From: Glandiceps talaboti
Lineage: Eukaryota > Hemichordata > Enteropneusta > Spengelidae
NCBI RefSeq assembly: GCF_964340395.1
Contig: NC_135550.1
Coordinates: 23,478,176-23,542,175 of the forward strand
Reading direction: 5' to 3'
Length of the DNA stretch: 64,000 nucleotides
In this document: positions 11,928 to 24,522 of the stretch, piece after piece
Layout of the letters: each line of letters starts with the position of its first letter
Position numbering within the stretch: position 1 is the stretch's first letter
Program-made: the position numbers and the translations under genes
The notes under the pieces: generated by a model
Told to the model about the DNA's origin: nothing
What the model saw: the letters and a program-made list of their open reading frames with translations, nothing else
Databases searched by the model: none

Positions 11928-12791
11928 GTGAGCCTTCAGTATTTACAGGGGGAGGGCCGGGGGAAATCACACACGGTCTGTTAAGTAAAACAAGACCCTC
12001 ACCCATTCTCCACCCCTTTGTCCCATTTTGTAAAACATGACCCTCCCCATGCAAATTGCATATACTGAACGTTAATCAATCTTCCCATTATGTAAATTAT
12101 TTTGACTGTATTAGAAAGTAATATTTGTACGGATAAAGTGACAATTAGAATCTAAAACGTGCTTTCCATGTTGTGCATACTCTGTCTGATCTGTAAAAGT
12201 TCCCTGATATCATTGTCATCACATCACCTTCACCTTCAGTATTGCCATTATTAGTGTCACTCTCATCTGACTCACTGTCACTACTTGAGTCAGTACATGT
12301 ATCACATGTGTATAAAAGAGTGATAAACTTGGCACTGGTTACTATAACTGTTAATTATATGTAGATATTTTAGCAACAACATTCACGGACAGTGTGAGTG
12401 ATAAGGTGAGATTGTACATTCAATAAAATCTCAGACCACTACTGGTCTGTCAGAAGTCCCTCTACGGCTTTCGTAGGTCTGACATAAAATGCATCGTTTT
12501 ATTAAAATATTTTCTTACAATATATGTATTTGTACTTTGGCATGTAAAGTACTCGTAAAAATAAGTGTTGAGTGCTCATCTCACTTTTACATCTCAAAAC
12601 ACACAAAACAAATTGACTACACATTGAATCTTCAATTTGGTCACAAAACTACGGATTGTAAAATTGTAAAATGTGACCCTCCCCGGCCCCAAACATTATA
12701 ATGCAAAATATGACCCTCCCCTAACAACAGGTTTGTAAAATGTGACCCCCGATTCCTCCGGCCCTCCCCCTGTAATACTGAAGGCTCCCTA
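11928..12791. mobile_element. putative non-autonomous DNA transposon with ~36-bp inverted ends
   Basis: The left end GAGCCTTCAGTATTTACAGG and GGGAGGGCCGG (11929-11961) is matched in inverted orientation by CCGGCCCTCCCCCTGTAATA and CTGAAGGCTCCC (12757-12790). Internally the phrase TGTAAAA(C/T)(A/G)TGACCCTCCCC recurs near both ends. No transposase frame is visible. A degraded relative seems to occupy about 19975-20685, which ends CTGTAATTCTGAAGGCGCC. Confidence 0.55.
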
Positions 12792-13659
12792 AAGCTTTGC
12801 GACATGCTAGGTGATTTAATTATATTATCCATAGACCCACCATACCCATATGGGTGGAGGGTCTTTGAATTATCTAATAGGGAATGCGATGAGCCCTAAT
12901 CACATATATCACTTCTCAAAGGTAAAATACTCAGGTCTCACATGTACAGTTAACTCGGAAGGTAAACACGTAAAAGTATAAATTAACCAATTCAAATTTA
13001 TCAATCAATACAGATGTGAACAAATGCTTAAGATTATTGAATACTGAATTGCTTATCGAGTATTGCAACTCATGACTTTTGCTGTATATTGTTGATGATA
13101 TCATGTTACACACGCCCCACTGCAGGTACAACAGTTGTAGGAGTACGCCTTTGAAAAGACCTCATGGAGATTATTAACAACTGACCTCCTTTTTAGATCA
13201 TAATAACTCAGATTTGACTTTATGATATAGTTTTCTGCATTCTTCAATAACACCACTATTTTAGGCATGATATATGTTAGGGGGAAAAATATAAAATAAA
13301 AATCATCAAAGACTTCTCACATCGACACTGCATGTAGCCCTTTCTCATTGGTCATTAATCAAAGTTTGCAAATATTTTTTATCGCAAACAAATAGATCCA
13401 ATATTGTCTCAGAATTATGTTTCATAGTTTGAAGTTTCGACACTTATTTGGACAACTGAGAAATATTTGTAATTTTGTACTTGGCATTGGAATCAACCGA
13501 CTTCCACCCACAGTAAGTTTGCCCTACAGCAAAACACAATTATTGAAATAACTGCATGTGTTGTCATGTGGTTTAGTCACTTGAGTTAGATCCAACCATT
13601 GTCTGGATTGTTTAGTATTGGTGTTATGTTAACATTTGATTGAGAAAGTGTGTCAAGGT

Positions 13660-14110
13660 TTCAGGGACAGAATCACAACCATTACACCACCACAGCAATC
13701 CCATCACCATCACTATCTCCATCACTACAGACATCCACTCATCACCACAGCCATCCTCATCACAACTGTCATCGCACCACCATCCCTGTCACTACAGCCA
13801 TCCTCATCTCCACAGCCATCGCACCACCATCCCTGTCAATACATCCATCCCCATCCCCACACCCATCCTCATCACCACATCCATCGCACTGTCATTTTCA
13901 TCACACAATCATCGAATCACAATCCTCATCCCAACAACCATTACATTCCCACCATCTTCATCACCACAACCATCGCACTATCACCATTCTCATCAACACA
14001 ACCATCTTCATCACCTTCCTCATCCCAACAACCACATCGCACCACCATACATCCACACCACCACAAAACTACCATTGCCGTTATCAACACTGTCATCACT
14101 TTTATGATGA
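13660..14110 (+). repeat. degenerate CATCAC/CCATCA low-complexity tract
   Basis: About 450 bp is built from imperfect CATCACCAC, CCATCG and CATCCTCAT units. All three plus-strand frames remain open because the units seldom form stop codons, giving His/Pro/Ser/Thr-rich apparent proteins. There is no conserved domain and no splice support, so I treat it as satellite-like DNA. Confidence 0.75.
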
Positions 14111-14175
14111 TCATCACAGTAATCGTTACGAAATCAGACTAGGCATGAAAGGAGTCCATTAGTTTGTGACTGGCA

Positions 14176-14177
14176 GG

Positions 14178-14216
<39 letters not shown>

Positions 14217-14285
14217 GCACGCACGCGCGCGCGCAAACAAACAAACAAACAAACAAACAAACAAACAAACACAAACACAAATACA
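14176..14285. repeat. compound microsatellite (AC)n(GCAC)n(GC)n(AAAC)n
   Basis: An AC run, GCAC units, a short GC run at about 14222-14234 and an AAAC/AAAT tetranucleotide tail follow one another without spacers. The alternating purine-pyrimidine stretch could adopt Z-DNA. Confidence 0.9.
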
Positions 14286-14349
14286 TATACTAGTATACAG
14301 ACAAAACCAAAAGAAAATCATAGGCACCCCTTCGTGAATTTAAAATGAG

Positions 14350-17300
14350 AGTAAAATTAAAAACTGCTATAAACATAATATCTTGATAATATTAAATCAA
14401 ATCGCAAAGCCAGCTTGGTCTAGATAATAAAAGTGAGATGAGTCTGACAAAGCAAAACACGAGTAATTTTTGTTCCGATACTTCTGGCGGGAAAGAACAG
14501 ATACTGAAAAGTTTGTAGTCATTGGCTGAGATTAATCACACCAAGTAGACGTCACCTTGACAACCATGGCCAAATTCACGTTTTCCTGATGGTACGTATA
14601 GTATGATATGTAAGATATCTGTGTTAGAGAGTTGTCCCTTTCTCTTTGAAAAAAAATGATGAGAATTATTCAAATGTGGACCCAATTCGTTCAATAAGAT
14701 TATAACAACTTAATAGCAATATCTCATTTTTAAGAGTTAGAAATGACATCATTGTATTTATAGAAATGTGTCGTTTTTTCTTAGAAGAAGTAATGACTTG
14801 TTGATCTTATAACTGGGGCACTGACTGAGATTGACCTACAGAGCTCTTCCTGAAATTTTGCAACTATATTCCATTTTTGAAATCTGGTGACGTCTCCCCC
14901 CCCCCTCCAAAAAACCCCACACACACATCTTCAACACATTCATCTCCAAATTTTTTAATTTTTCTGTGTCACCAGCTATACTTGATTTGTAGCCGTGGCA
15001 GAGCGCCAAGTATACATACAGGCCATCACCTCATTATCGGCGACCTAGATATGGGAAAACTTGTGCCCGTAGTCGACAATGTAGAGAGGTATCGAATTGC
15101 CCAGACTTTTGAAATCTTTCCAATCACCGTTCGATTGTTGCCTTGCAAAGGTAATTACAGACAATTTGAAACCTTTGATTACAAGAACAAGTATACCCCC
15201 GAGTGCCATTGGAGTTATTCCAACAATTGTTCTAAATGTCATCAACATTTTGACACATTTTTTGCAAGATTTAGTTCATCAAACAATGAACGACTCATGA
15301 AATTGGTAAGACAGGTTGAAATTAAAAAGATGAAAATTTATACTTCAATTTATGTCTCAATTTTTACTTTCATATTTATTCATCGACTTTACGGAATTAA
15401 ACATGAAGGAATCTGAACATTGGGGTGAAAAGGTGAGCAACTACCGGGTCGTTGATACTAGTTCTTGGTAACTCTGGGTATTTCACTTGTATTATAAGTT
15501 TATGCGTAGGCATAAAGGATATGTATAGTGTTTCACTGCGAACTAAGATCTTTTTTAAGAATTACAAGTGTGATATTAAGTATCAGCTCTGATACATCTC
15601 TAACTAGAACATGGCCGACCAATAAACAATATGCCACTATATGGTTTCCGCTACTTTGTCCTTGTTTGCCACTATATGGTTTCCACTAGGGTGTACTTTC
15701 TCCTTGTTTCTATCTCACAGTTTGTTCCTACAAGAATGTTGCATTTTCATGAAACTACATCATATTTCGTTTTTGAACCAGAGTTAACATTTTTTTTTTA
15801 CACTTGAAGAATGTCCAGCTTAGTTTGACAAATCAACAGATATTATTCAAGGCTATCCATTTGTTTGGGTTACCTTCTTCTTATAAGTCGTACATTAATT
15901 CAGCATGGTTAGTGAAATGGACATAAACCGAGTATATTTTTTGCAACATATTAAAAGGTACCTGGTACTAACCATAGCATAGCATAGTTGACCATCACTT
16001 ATCACTTAGGGCGAACTTAAACTTAGTATTGCGACATCATATTAGTCAATTAGAAACGATCTATTGTGGCACTCTATCAGACAAATAGTAGCCTGATGTC
16101 GATTGAGTGACACCACGTAAATTACAGTCTAGTATAACAAATAGTCGATTCCATTTAAATGTAGTATACTTCTGACTAAAATGTCGATTAAATTATATTT
16201 ATAATGTAAAAAACTGTGCTGATAACACCAACATCAAAAGATGCCTCTAAACCGGTACCCATCAAATACATGCATCAAAATTATTACTATACTAAAATGA
16301 TTTTATGATTTGTTTAAGTCGAGTGTAAATTTAAGTTTATACATTCATCTTATGCCTCTTTAATATTTGATAGGGTGGGAGTAAGAGTTTCTTAATTACT
16401 TTCACGGAATTAACAAATTTAAGCAAAACGAAAATTAAGTGTCAACTCGCTCGTTTAAAAACTATAACGTTGGAATTTATCGTTTCGATTGCCATAGATC
16501 GATAACGGAAAAGACATGTATGGACATGTCAGTAGAAAGGGTATATAGACTAATACCTTATTAGTTACATGTATCACTGATATTTCCATTCTTATCCGGA
16601 AGTTAGTCAATCATTCCTAGAAATAAAAGAGAGTGGGTAGGGTGAAAAAACGCCACCTAGTGGTCACGGTGATTCACTCTGCCAAGAAACTTTCACAAGC
16701 AGTGCATTGACGTTAATACGATATCGTCAGTGTTTATTCCGGAGGATAAATTCAGCAGTCCTTTACCAGTTTCTTGACGGAATAAGCATTACCATTACGT
16801 TCTCATGTTTTCCTTTTTAAAAGTATCATTTTATTCCCAATTTATGGTGACATCTACGTTTTAACTATCAATTATGTAACATTGCACTCATTACCTGATA
16901 TCGAGATAGATGCCATCTCTTTATTAACATTGTTTTATTATTTATCATCGCACATTATAAGTTCGGTATCATGGTCATTTTTTTTTCATTATTATATTAC
17001 GTTTTTCTTGTTGTAAATTTCTATATATTGTCTTATTTTCTTCATTGAGTGAGGTCAAACTCGATTAGCTGTTTTGTCAACTATTTTTGTCCTCATGTCC
17101 ACGTCTGCCCATTGACAAATGTATTTTATTGTTCACTCAGATTTTGTAGTTTCAGTTATATTAATATAGTGGAAATAAAGTATTATTATTATATTATAAA
17201 AATATCAAAACTTAAACGTTTATGGTCATTTTCTTTACAAAATTAATTTTTTTCAACCAATTTTTTTCGTGGATTCCTTTATTTAGATTAGTCGTCAGCA

Positions 17301-18500
17301 GTAACCAGGCTATTCTTTATCTGATAGGATTGGACAACATATTGTTCTTTAATAATATTTTATAGAAAATGGTGCGCTTTATACTAAAAAAAACTGAAAT
17401 CGGACTAAACACGAACTTTTCTCAGCTAACATCAACAACTCCAGTTCTTTTTTTCGAGGGCATTGGGTTCATAGTATACAACATTGCTCGTATGTGTTTA
17501 TCACATTGGATATTTTCTGTCAAACGATTTTGTGAAGCCTATTGAACAATCTTTGCCGACAAATGTTATGATACAACAAATAAACTTGATACATTGCCTA
17601 CAACTTTACAGACTGTAAGATTTCAATCTGAAGTATTTATATTATACAAAATACCAGAGAAATTTGTGCATTTTCTCTCTGCAGCATAACATTGTTAAAT
17701 TCGATCATATATACACTGACTCGTGCTGTCTCCTTGGCCAAAATTCAAATTCTTTTAATATACCCCCAGGAGCTTTTTTTCTGACAGAGATCCTGCAATC
17801 GTTTTCAATATACAGAACGACTTCATGATTGCCAGTACCTTTGTACTGCATGTGTAGAACAACTTGAAGTATCAGTAATCTGTACTTATCTACGTCGCTA
17901 TGGCTCCGCTACTCACGTTCACAATTGTTCACAGAGTCACACGTACTGAGATTCAGTGAACGACAGACAGACGTCAAAATATGAAGAAAACAAAATCAAA
18001 ATTGTAAACTTCTGTAATAATGAAAATACAAGTTATATTGTCATCGATGTCAAATTTTATGAAAACTGGACAATGAAAATTCCAATTCCAATTTTCCTAT
18101 TCGGCTTGCCATATCCATTCTACTCTACACGCATTTCACACCCGACAAATGTAATCTTGGAGGATAAACAAAATTCGAGACATAAAACACTTAAATTAAA
18201 TTACGTGCACTTTCTGAGTTTGAAAAAGTTTGCAAGTATCTGTGCCAAAAAAGTAATTTTATGAAACAGAATAGATGACTGACTTCTCAATTTCATGTTG
18301 GCCTCTAAAATTATTTGGAGCAAGTTACCACATGACAAAGGGACAAAGAATTTGAAATATTTCTTGTCTAAGCTAGTCCTGACTGGAATTTAAATACACG
18401 ATACATCAATTTTAAAGGGAAAGTAACAATACTTGTTTTTCGCCAAAATTTAAAAAAATAGATACTTTTTCATATTTTATCGAAAGATGTAAAGACTAAC
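14350..18500. other. AT-rich intergenic DNA, no gene recognised
   Basis: No domain, tRNA or rRNA was recognised. The longest open frame (14877-15416, plus) could encode 179 residues, including IIGDLDMGKLVPVVDN and CSKCHQHFDTFF. It has no family match I know, starts in a proline-rich low-complexity stretch and has no clear splice context. A short local duplication of TGCCACTATATGGTTTCC lies at about 15632-15690. Confidence 0.6.
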
Positions 18501-18509
18501 AATTTTTTC

Positions 18510-19095
18510 ATAAAACATTTCTAGAGCATACTTTTAAATATCCAGAATATGTACAAGAAAAGTGGGAAAGACAAAAGAGGCTAGAAATAACAGTGAATGA
18601 TGAAGAGTTGTATAATATGTATATTTGGACTGACAAAACAGTGCACATCAAAACAGGTTTAGCTGCTTTCCAGTTTACGATCTTACGCACATTGATGTTT
18701 AGTTGAACACATTACTTTACTGGACACGAATGAGATTGAATCTGCTCTTTGTATCATTTACGGGGAGCGACCTCAGTCTATTGAACACTGCCTTTTTTCA
18801 CGTAGACAGGTAATCGTTTTCTAGCATAAATTTACAGAATGGTGGACTGCTATTACAGGAATCAAGATAAGCCATTCTCGCAAACCAGGTGTTTTTTTTC
18901 TTCCGCGAAACTGCGAAATAACTTGGCGGTGCGCCTTGGACGGTGCCGTAAAAGAGACTGTGGTTTACGACGATGAGGTGAACTTGACCAAAAAAAGGTG
19001 TTATTCTTGGTTATAAGTTTAATAACGAAGCATGGAAAACCTCCTGCTAAACTATCGTATTCTTCTCTGTAAACACTATATTTATAGCTGATTCC
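18510..19095 (+). pseudogene. decayed LINE retrotransposon 3' end (reverse transcriptase C-terminal region)
   Basis: Conceptual translation in shifting frames gives EKWERQKRLEITVNDEELYN, then GLAAFQFTILRTL, then LCIIYGERPQSIEHCLFSRR, then a W-rich stretch and LLNYRILLCKHYIYS. This order (KWExxL..., FQYxxLHRxL, a C-x-x-C...HLFxxC knuckle, then an LxxKxYIY helix) is the usual tail of L1/Tx1-like LINE polymerases. Stops and at least two frameshifts interrupt it, and the second knuckle cysteine is replaced by Tyr. It is a 5'-truncated dead copy. Confidence 0.7.
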
Positions 19096-19099
19096 AAGT

Positions 19100-21230
19100 T
19101 TCTACCATGTTCGTTGCCTCTTCAATTTGCTTTTATTATAAAGTACTGTAATACAAAGTTAAATTTACTATGTTAAGAAAAACACATAAATTTCTGTACA
19201 AATGGCCCTTTTTCATACCTATTTTTGTGACTGAGGGGTGTATTTTTGTATCGTTTTTGTGTATTATATTTTTCTGCTCTTTTCCATAATAATGATATTT
19301 TTTATTACACATTAGTAATAAACCCGCCAAAAAGCTTTGACCAACAAGCTATTTCAATTGCCAGTGATTTAAAATATTTTGTCGGGACAAGAGATTTGTC
19401 ACACGAGTCAGTCTTAGCAAAATATACATCTTTGGTTTGTAATAGGTTATCATTAGATACAACAATGAGAATCTTGTACGAAGCAAACACGGAAATCAAC
19501 AGTAACTATTTACCCGTATATGATTAACTGTGAAGGTAAAAATTGGTCTGATACCTTTCACGACGAAAAAATAAGTTCCGTTCTTAAATGACTCCTGTCG
19601 TAGTGAAAGCTTCCCGGAGAACAATTAGAATTGTGTTATAGGCGTTGGTCGATTTGTTAGGCTTTAGTCTGTTGTTGCGGTGTTACAAAATCTATGGATT
19701 TAGAAACATGAGGTGCTAGGTGTAATATGTCGGGTAATCCGGACCTGCCAGGGTCATCAATTCTCGGAAACAGTGACACGGACAATCACGACTTAAATAT
19801 ACTCAAACAACCTATTATCGGTAGGAATAATTTAAGGCTATCACTTTCCTTCAACATCGTCACGAGATCCGGCACAAGCTTTTGAAAAGCAGTATTCATC
19901 ACTGTGTTGTTTATTCAACCAGAAACAACGACGAGAAACCTCGAACTGGTTAAATGAGTAATCAAGAATAAAGTATGGTCTGTTACGTAAAAGGTGCTCC
20001 CCACTATGGTTTCGAAAAAGTGACCACCCTCAATTTCCTTTCTCTAAAACATGACCCCTTATTCAAATATATGATAAACATTAGGCTAAAATGTTGACAG
20101 AAATGAAAAGGGACACGAGTCAGACTCAAAAATAATGTCTTCTTCCCACCACTGCTATCGTTTTTTTCTTCTAATTTTAATGGTTTTGGTTATTCCCCGG
20201 CCTGCTACTGTCACCACAGTTAATGTGTGAAGGCAATTTCCGTGTTTGGATCCATTTGATAGAGACAAAAAGATTACATGGATGCACTACCGATATTGCC
20301 TGGGTAAATATCCCCACTTCACAACATTATCCCAAATAGCTTCAGATTTTACTATTACCCCTTTCTATCCTGTGAGACACACTCCTCTCCTGACATTCCA
20401 AGTACAATTGATTCACCGAATGGTTAGTTTGTCAGCAGTGATAAGACTGATATGTGTATTCGGTACAATGGGATGTGGCAGCAGTGCGACGTGTTAATGG
20501 TGGCAGCGGTGGGATACCTGAATCATACAACGGTGCAGTTATCTAATATAATTATAATGAGTCAAAGTAAAATGTAACCTTTCTTAATAATATTTTCTTA
20601 GATATGTTCCTCCATTGAGAACCAATTTAGAAAAAAAAGAACCCTGATTCCCTCACCTGTAATTCTGAAGGCGCCCTCATGTTCAATTTTACTCATATTC
20701 ATAACGCACATTGTCCTTATAATACATTACATGCACGTACATCTACCGGAAAACATATCTTACAATACTCAAAAGATACAACTTGTATCGAAATTTAGCT
20801 GACAAGCAACATTTAATATATTATCTAAGCCAACTAACAGTTCAGAACCTTTAACCGTCTTCTATAACGTTTTCTACGCAAACAGGAAATACATTGATCT
20901 AATTCAGATACATATATTTCCATCCCACAGCTGTTTGACACTAACTACGTAAAATGAGTAAAAAATAACAAAAACCATATGTCTTACAACATCACGCCAT
21001 TTTTTCGCACATCTGTGTCAACCCTGGTTTAAATATGTAAATACAAGTGAGCCATCAGTTGTTACGGAACGATGAACGGCAAACTAAAGGGGAGGGCTTC
21101 ACCTGAATTTACTGGTCAAAGAAGGAGGGGTGTATCGCTTTTACACTGCGGATCGGGAGGTAGAGGGGTATTTTCGACGTTGATTTATAATTTTTCAAAA
21201 AATTGAACCACAGGACTGGAGTGGTCGTTC
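19100..21230. other. intergenic DNA with a degraded transposon-like segment
   Basis: No gene is supported. About 19975-20685 resembles the element at 11928-12791 (AAAACATGACCCC, CTGTAATTCTGAAGGCGCC at the right end) and is probably a diverged relative. The open frame at 19246-19527 has no recognisable family. Confidence 0.45.
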
Positions 21231-21338
21231 ACTATATAAATGTGCAGACAGGTAGTATATATATATATATAGGAAGTCAGTGGTAAGATTTATCCGTAGC
21301 ACAGTGCTCGATACGTCTGCACGCAGAGCGGAGTATAT

Positions 21339-21488
21339 GTTGAGGGTAGAAGAAAATCAAATAGGGTTTTTCGTCTCTACAAGCCTGTTTCGTGAGTAAA
21401 TCACTCGTCAGCATCTCCTGACGAGTGATTTACTCACGAAACAGGCTTGTAGAGACGAAAAACCCTACTTGATTTTCTTCTACCCTCA

Positions 21489-21490
<2 letters not shown>
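21339..21490. mobile_element. inverted pair of hammerhead-ribozyme units (Penelope-like or retrozyme-derived)
   Basis: Two 73-bp arms (21339-21411 and 21418-21490) are inverted copies with one mismatch, separated by CATCTC. Each arm contains CTGACGA, a GTGA/TCAC stem and GAAA, the conserved hammerhead core. The block is followed directly by AC/AT dinucleotide repeats. Hammerhead motifs of this small type are known from Penelope-like retroelements and animal retrozymes. No reverse transcriptase frame is nearby, so this would be a solo or truncated end. Confidence 0.7.
21412..21457 (+). ncRNA. type I hammerhead ribozyme, predicted complete
   Basis: Core elements are in order. Stem I 5' strand is CATCTC (21412-21417), then CTGACGA (21418-21424). 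Stem II is GTGA-TTTAC-TCAC (21425-21437), then GAAA (21438-21441). The minimal stem III is ACA/TGT around loop GGCT, sharing the last A of GAAA. The cleavage nucleotide is A21451 after TGT, and the stem I 3' strand is GAGACG (21452-21457). TCTC pairs with GAGA, and one A-C mismatch precedes a C-G pair. Cleavage is predicted after A21451. The mirror copy on the minus strand has the same core but its flanks do not form stem I. Confidence 0.72.
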
Positions 21491-21551
<61 letters not shown>

Positions 21552-21556
21552 CAAAA

Positions 21557-21621
<65 letters not shown>

Positions 21622-21662
21622 TATATACACACACATATATAAATATATATACACACACATAA
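21491..21662. repeat. compound (AC)n(AT)n microsatellite
   Basis: An AC run to about 21528 is followed by AT runs and mixed ATAC/CACA units to about 21660. It abuts the hammerhead-bearing palindrome, an arrangement expected where a retroelement tail was added to or seeded a simple repeat. Confidence 0.95.
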
Positions 21663-21765
21663 AATATACATAATTGTCCCTAATATGTCCCTTAACAAAT
21701 AAATGCAAAATTAACTATTTAAAAAATGCATGATACTGAAGAGAGAGAATAGTGCATGCTAAAGT

Positions 21766-21884
21766 ACATGCATGCATGCATGTATGTATGCATGCATGTA
21801 TGTATGTATGCATGCATGCATGCATGCATGTATGTATGTATGTATGTATGTATGTATGTATGTATGTATGTATGTATGTATGTA

Positions 21885-21971
<87 letters not shown>

Positions 21972-22137
21972 TTTTTGTATGTATGTATGTATGTATGTAT
22001 GTATGTATGTATGTATGTATGTATGTATGTATGTATGTATGTATGTATTTATGTGTGTGTGTATGTCTGTCTGTCTGTATGTATGTATGTATGTATGTAT
22101 GTATGTATGTATGTATGTATGTATGTGTGTGTGTGTG

Positions 22138-22168
<31 letters not shown>

Positions 22169-22339
22169 ATGTATGTATGTATGTATGTATGTATGTATGT
22201 ATGTATGTATGTATGTATGTATGTATGTATGTATGTATGTATGTATGTATGTATGTATGTCTGTCTGTATGTATGTGTGTATGTGTATGTATGTATGTAT
22301 GTATGTATGTATGTATGTATGTATGTATGTATGTATGTA

Positions 22340-22376
<37 letters not shown>

Positions 22377-22397
22377 TTCTGTCGGTATGTATGTATG

Positions 22398-22429
<32 letters not shown>

Positions 22430-22575
22430 TGTATGTATGTATGTATGTATGTATGTATGTATGTATGTATGTATGTATGTATGTATGTATGTCTGTCTGT
22501 CTGTGTGTGTGTATGTATGTATGTATGTATGTATGTATGTATGTATGTATGTATGTATGTATGTATGTATGTATG

Positions 22576-22606
<31 letters not shown>

Positions 22607-22625
22607 GTATGTGTGTGTGTGGGGG
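21766..22625. repeat. ~850-bp TGTA/TGTC/TG/TGCA tetranucleotide array
   Basis: Blocks of TGTA alternate with blocks of TGTC and TG, beginning with TGCA units. Because the period is four, all frames stay open on both strands and give apparent proteins of about 300 residues (CMYVCMYV, THTYIHTY). These are artefacts. Confidence 0.98.
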
Positions 22626-22659
22626 TGGGTGGGTGGGGGGATTTGTATTGAACAAATGT

Positions 22660-24250
22660 CATTGAATTAGATAGACCAGCTAGCTACATGTACTATATGT
22701 AGGTCTGAGCATAAAACGCATTCAGTCTAGTACGACCACATCAGCGGGGACCAAGGCAAACCATGTTTGTCTCCACAGGTGTCGAAATTAATATGGGATC
22801 GACTCTTTATGTTTTTATTTGATACATATTTGTCTTAGTCATCTGTTCGCATCAATGTATAAATCAGGCACATTGCTACACACATACAGTTTGTGTGTGA
22901 AGAATATCGTAGTAACATCCGATAGGAGAGGAGTGCCTACGAGTGAGATATCTGTTTTAACCATGAATTCATGCTAAAATCACAGGGTTCTGTGAACCCC
23001 TTAATCACTGATAGAATTGGACACACTCGACAAGTTTACAACTTCTTACTGCAGTTTATCGGAAAGCAAGTGTTTACACTCGGCGGTGTACTACTAGTAC
23101 TACTACTAGCGATGATGACCCCCGGCGACAAGACGCGACGTGTGTCCACACGAATGGTTTGATTACGCGAAAGGGTTCAGACAATGAGTTTCAATAATTT
23201 CTTTTTTAAATAATATGGAACAAAAAAGAAATAAACCATATCATTTGAACGAAAATGTTCATTACAACAAAGAATAAAAGTATATAACCTAGACATATTT
23301 CAAACAATCTTTCATATCCAGTTCACAGGGACATGTACTATAATTATTTTCCTAAGGAAAATATCACACGAATTCGGCTACTACAAATTTTTAGGGAAAT
23401 CTACTAAAGTCAAGACGTTATTATATAGCCTGTAGACAAGGAAAACAATGATTAAAAGAAAAACTGCGTGTCCCTATGATCGTGATACAGTTTAGACACC
23501 GAAGAAAGAAGAGTAACTGTTATGATTGTTCGAAATATGTCCGTTTCAAGATCAAAATGGAAGATAACCTATTTTGTGTGTGAATTAATAGTTTATTAGT
23601 TTCAAATAAATTACTAGACTCTTGATGTATGAAGTTAGTTGATGACACCGACTCCAAACTATGTTATAAACTTTTACCCAGTTCTAGAAATATGCGCTCC
23701 AAGAATTCCGACACGTCTATGTGTCTATGTCGGTGTTCTCCAAGTCGGGGCGCATATTTCCAGAGCGAACATTTACAGTGTTAAATTCAACAGTTTCCTA
23801 AATATCCCTGGTGGTTGTGTCCAAGTCGAATCGTAAACATACCTAAATCTATATATGTTTCTATAATGAGCGATTGAATAGGGAGATCGAGGGTTAAATG
23901 TGAAAACTTTGGCAGAACTCAACCCAGGAAGTTTAAACGCTGATTGGCCTGTTGTTGTTTACGTTATCTGACATCAATATTGAGATTATTTCGTAAAAAA
24001 AGTGATTGTTCGTGGTCTAAAATCCGTTGTGTTAGAGGAGCGGATGTGGGATGCCAGTCATTGGACTAATCGTGAGGTCACTTATGTGCTGGAAAACAAC
24101 GTACTACACCTAGATCAGACGCCAATCACACAGCAGCACGCGGAGGGGGTTCCTGGAAGAAGGGCTTGTCAATTTCTCGCTACAGCTGGCTCAGAAGTTA
24201 ATTGTCTCTGTAATATACACTTAGCAACGAGAAAGTAATCTCATTAACAT
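22660..24250. other. intergenic DNA upstream of the mucin gene, no gene recognised
   Basis: No conserved domain or RNA gene was recognised. An imperfect hairpin at about 23680-23781 (AAATATGCGC on the left, GCGCATATTT on the right) is the only local structure that stands out. Short open frames at 22971-23162 and 24002-24238 have no family match. Confidence 0.6.
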
Positions 24251-24268
24251 ATTGATTCTAGCATTCTC

Positions 24269-24330
24269 ATTGGTCCAATAGTTTAGTTCTATGAGATATA
24301 AACCACTGGCGAATATTAAAATCGGTGCAT
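24269..24330 (+). promoter_or_regulatory. putative core promoter of the mucin gene (CCAAT and TATA boxes)
   Basis: ATTGGTCCAAT at 24269-24279 contains CCAAT on both strands. TATAAA follows at 24297-24302, and a start site about 25-30 bases later (near 24330) would leave a 5' UTR of about 190 nt before the ATG at 24523. Spacing fits a TATA-type promoter of a strongly expressed tissue-specific gene. This is inferred from sequence only. Confidence 0.45.
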
Positions 24331-24522
24331 TTCTCCGTGGCACTACGAGTCACGAAGAACCTTTCAATAGTCAGCCATAAAAACGGTTCGGCCCTGAAAA
24401 AAAAACCCTGTTAAAATCAATCGAGACTTGCTTTTTGTCCAGTTCTATTCCGGTTGTTTCGATTTCCATTTATTTTAAAAGTTTGAAAACTTTCGTTTTA
24501 TTGGGCGTTTAATTTCTGCAAA

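Noticed and set aside
13636-14162. Three overlapping 155-170-residue His/Pro/Ser-rich open frames
   Set aside because: The region is a degenerate CATCAC tract open in all three frames, with no domain.
14877-15416. 179-residue open frame with CSKCHQHF
   Set aside because: No family recognised, low-complexity start and no splice or promoter support; kept only as a remark in the intergenic entry.
21339-21411. A second complete hammerhead ribozyme on the minus strand
   Set aside because: The core is present, but the flanking GAGATG and GAGACG do not pair, so stem I is missing in this orientation.
21715-22670. Several ~300-residue open frames on both strands (CMYVCMYV, THTYIHTY)
   Set aside because: The four-base repeat has no stops in any frame; no unique sequence or splice structure supports a gene.
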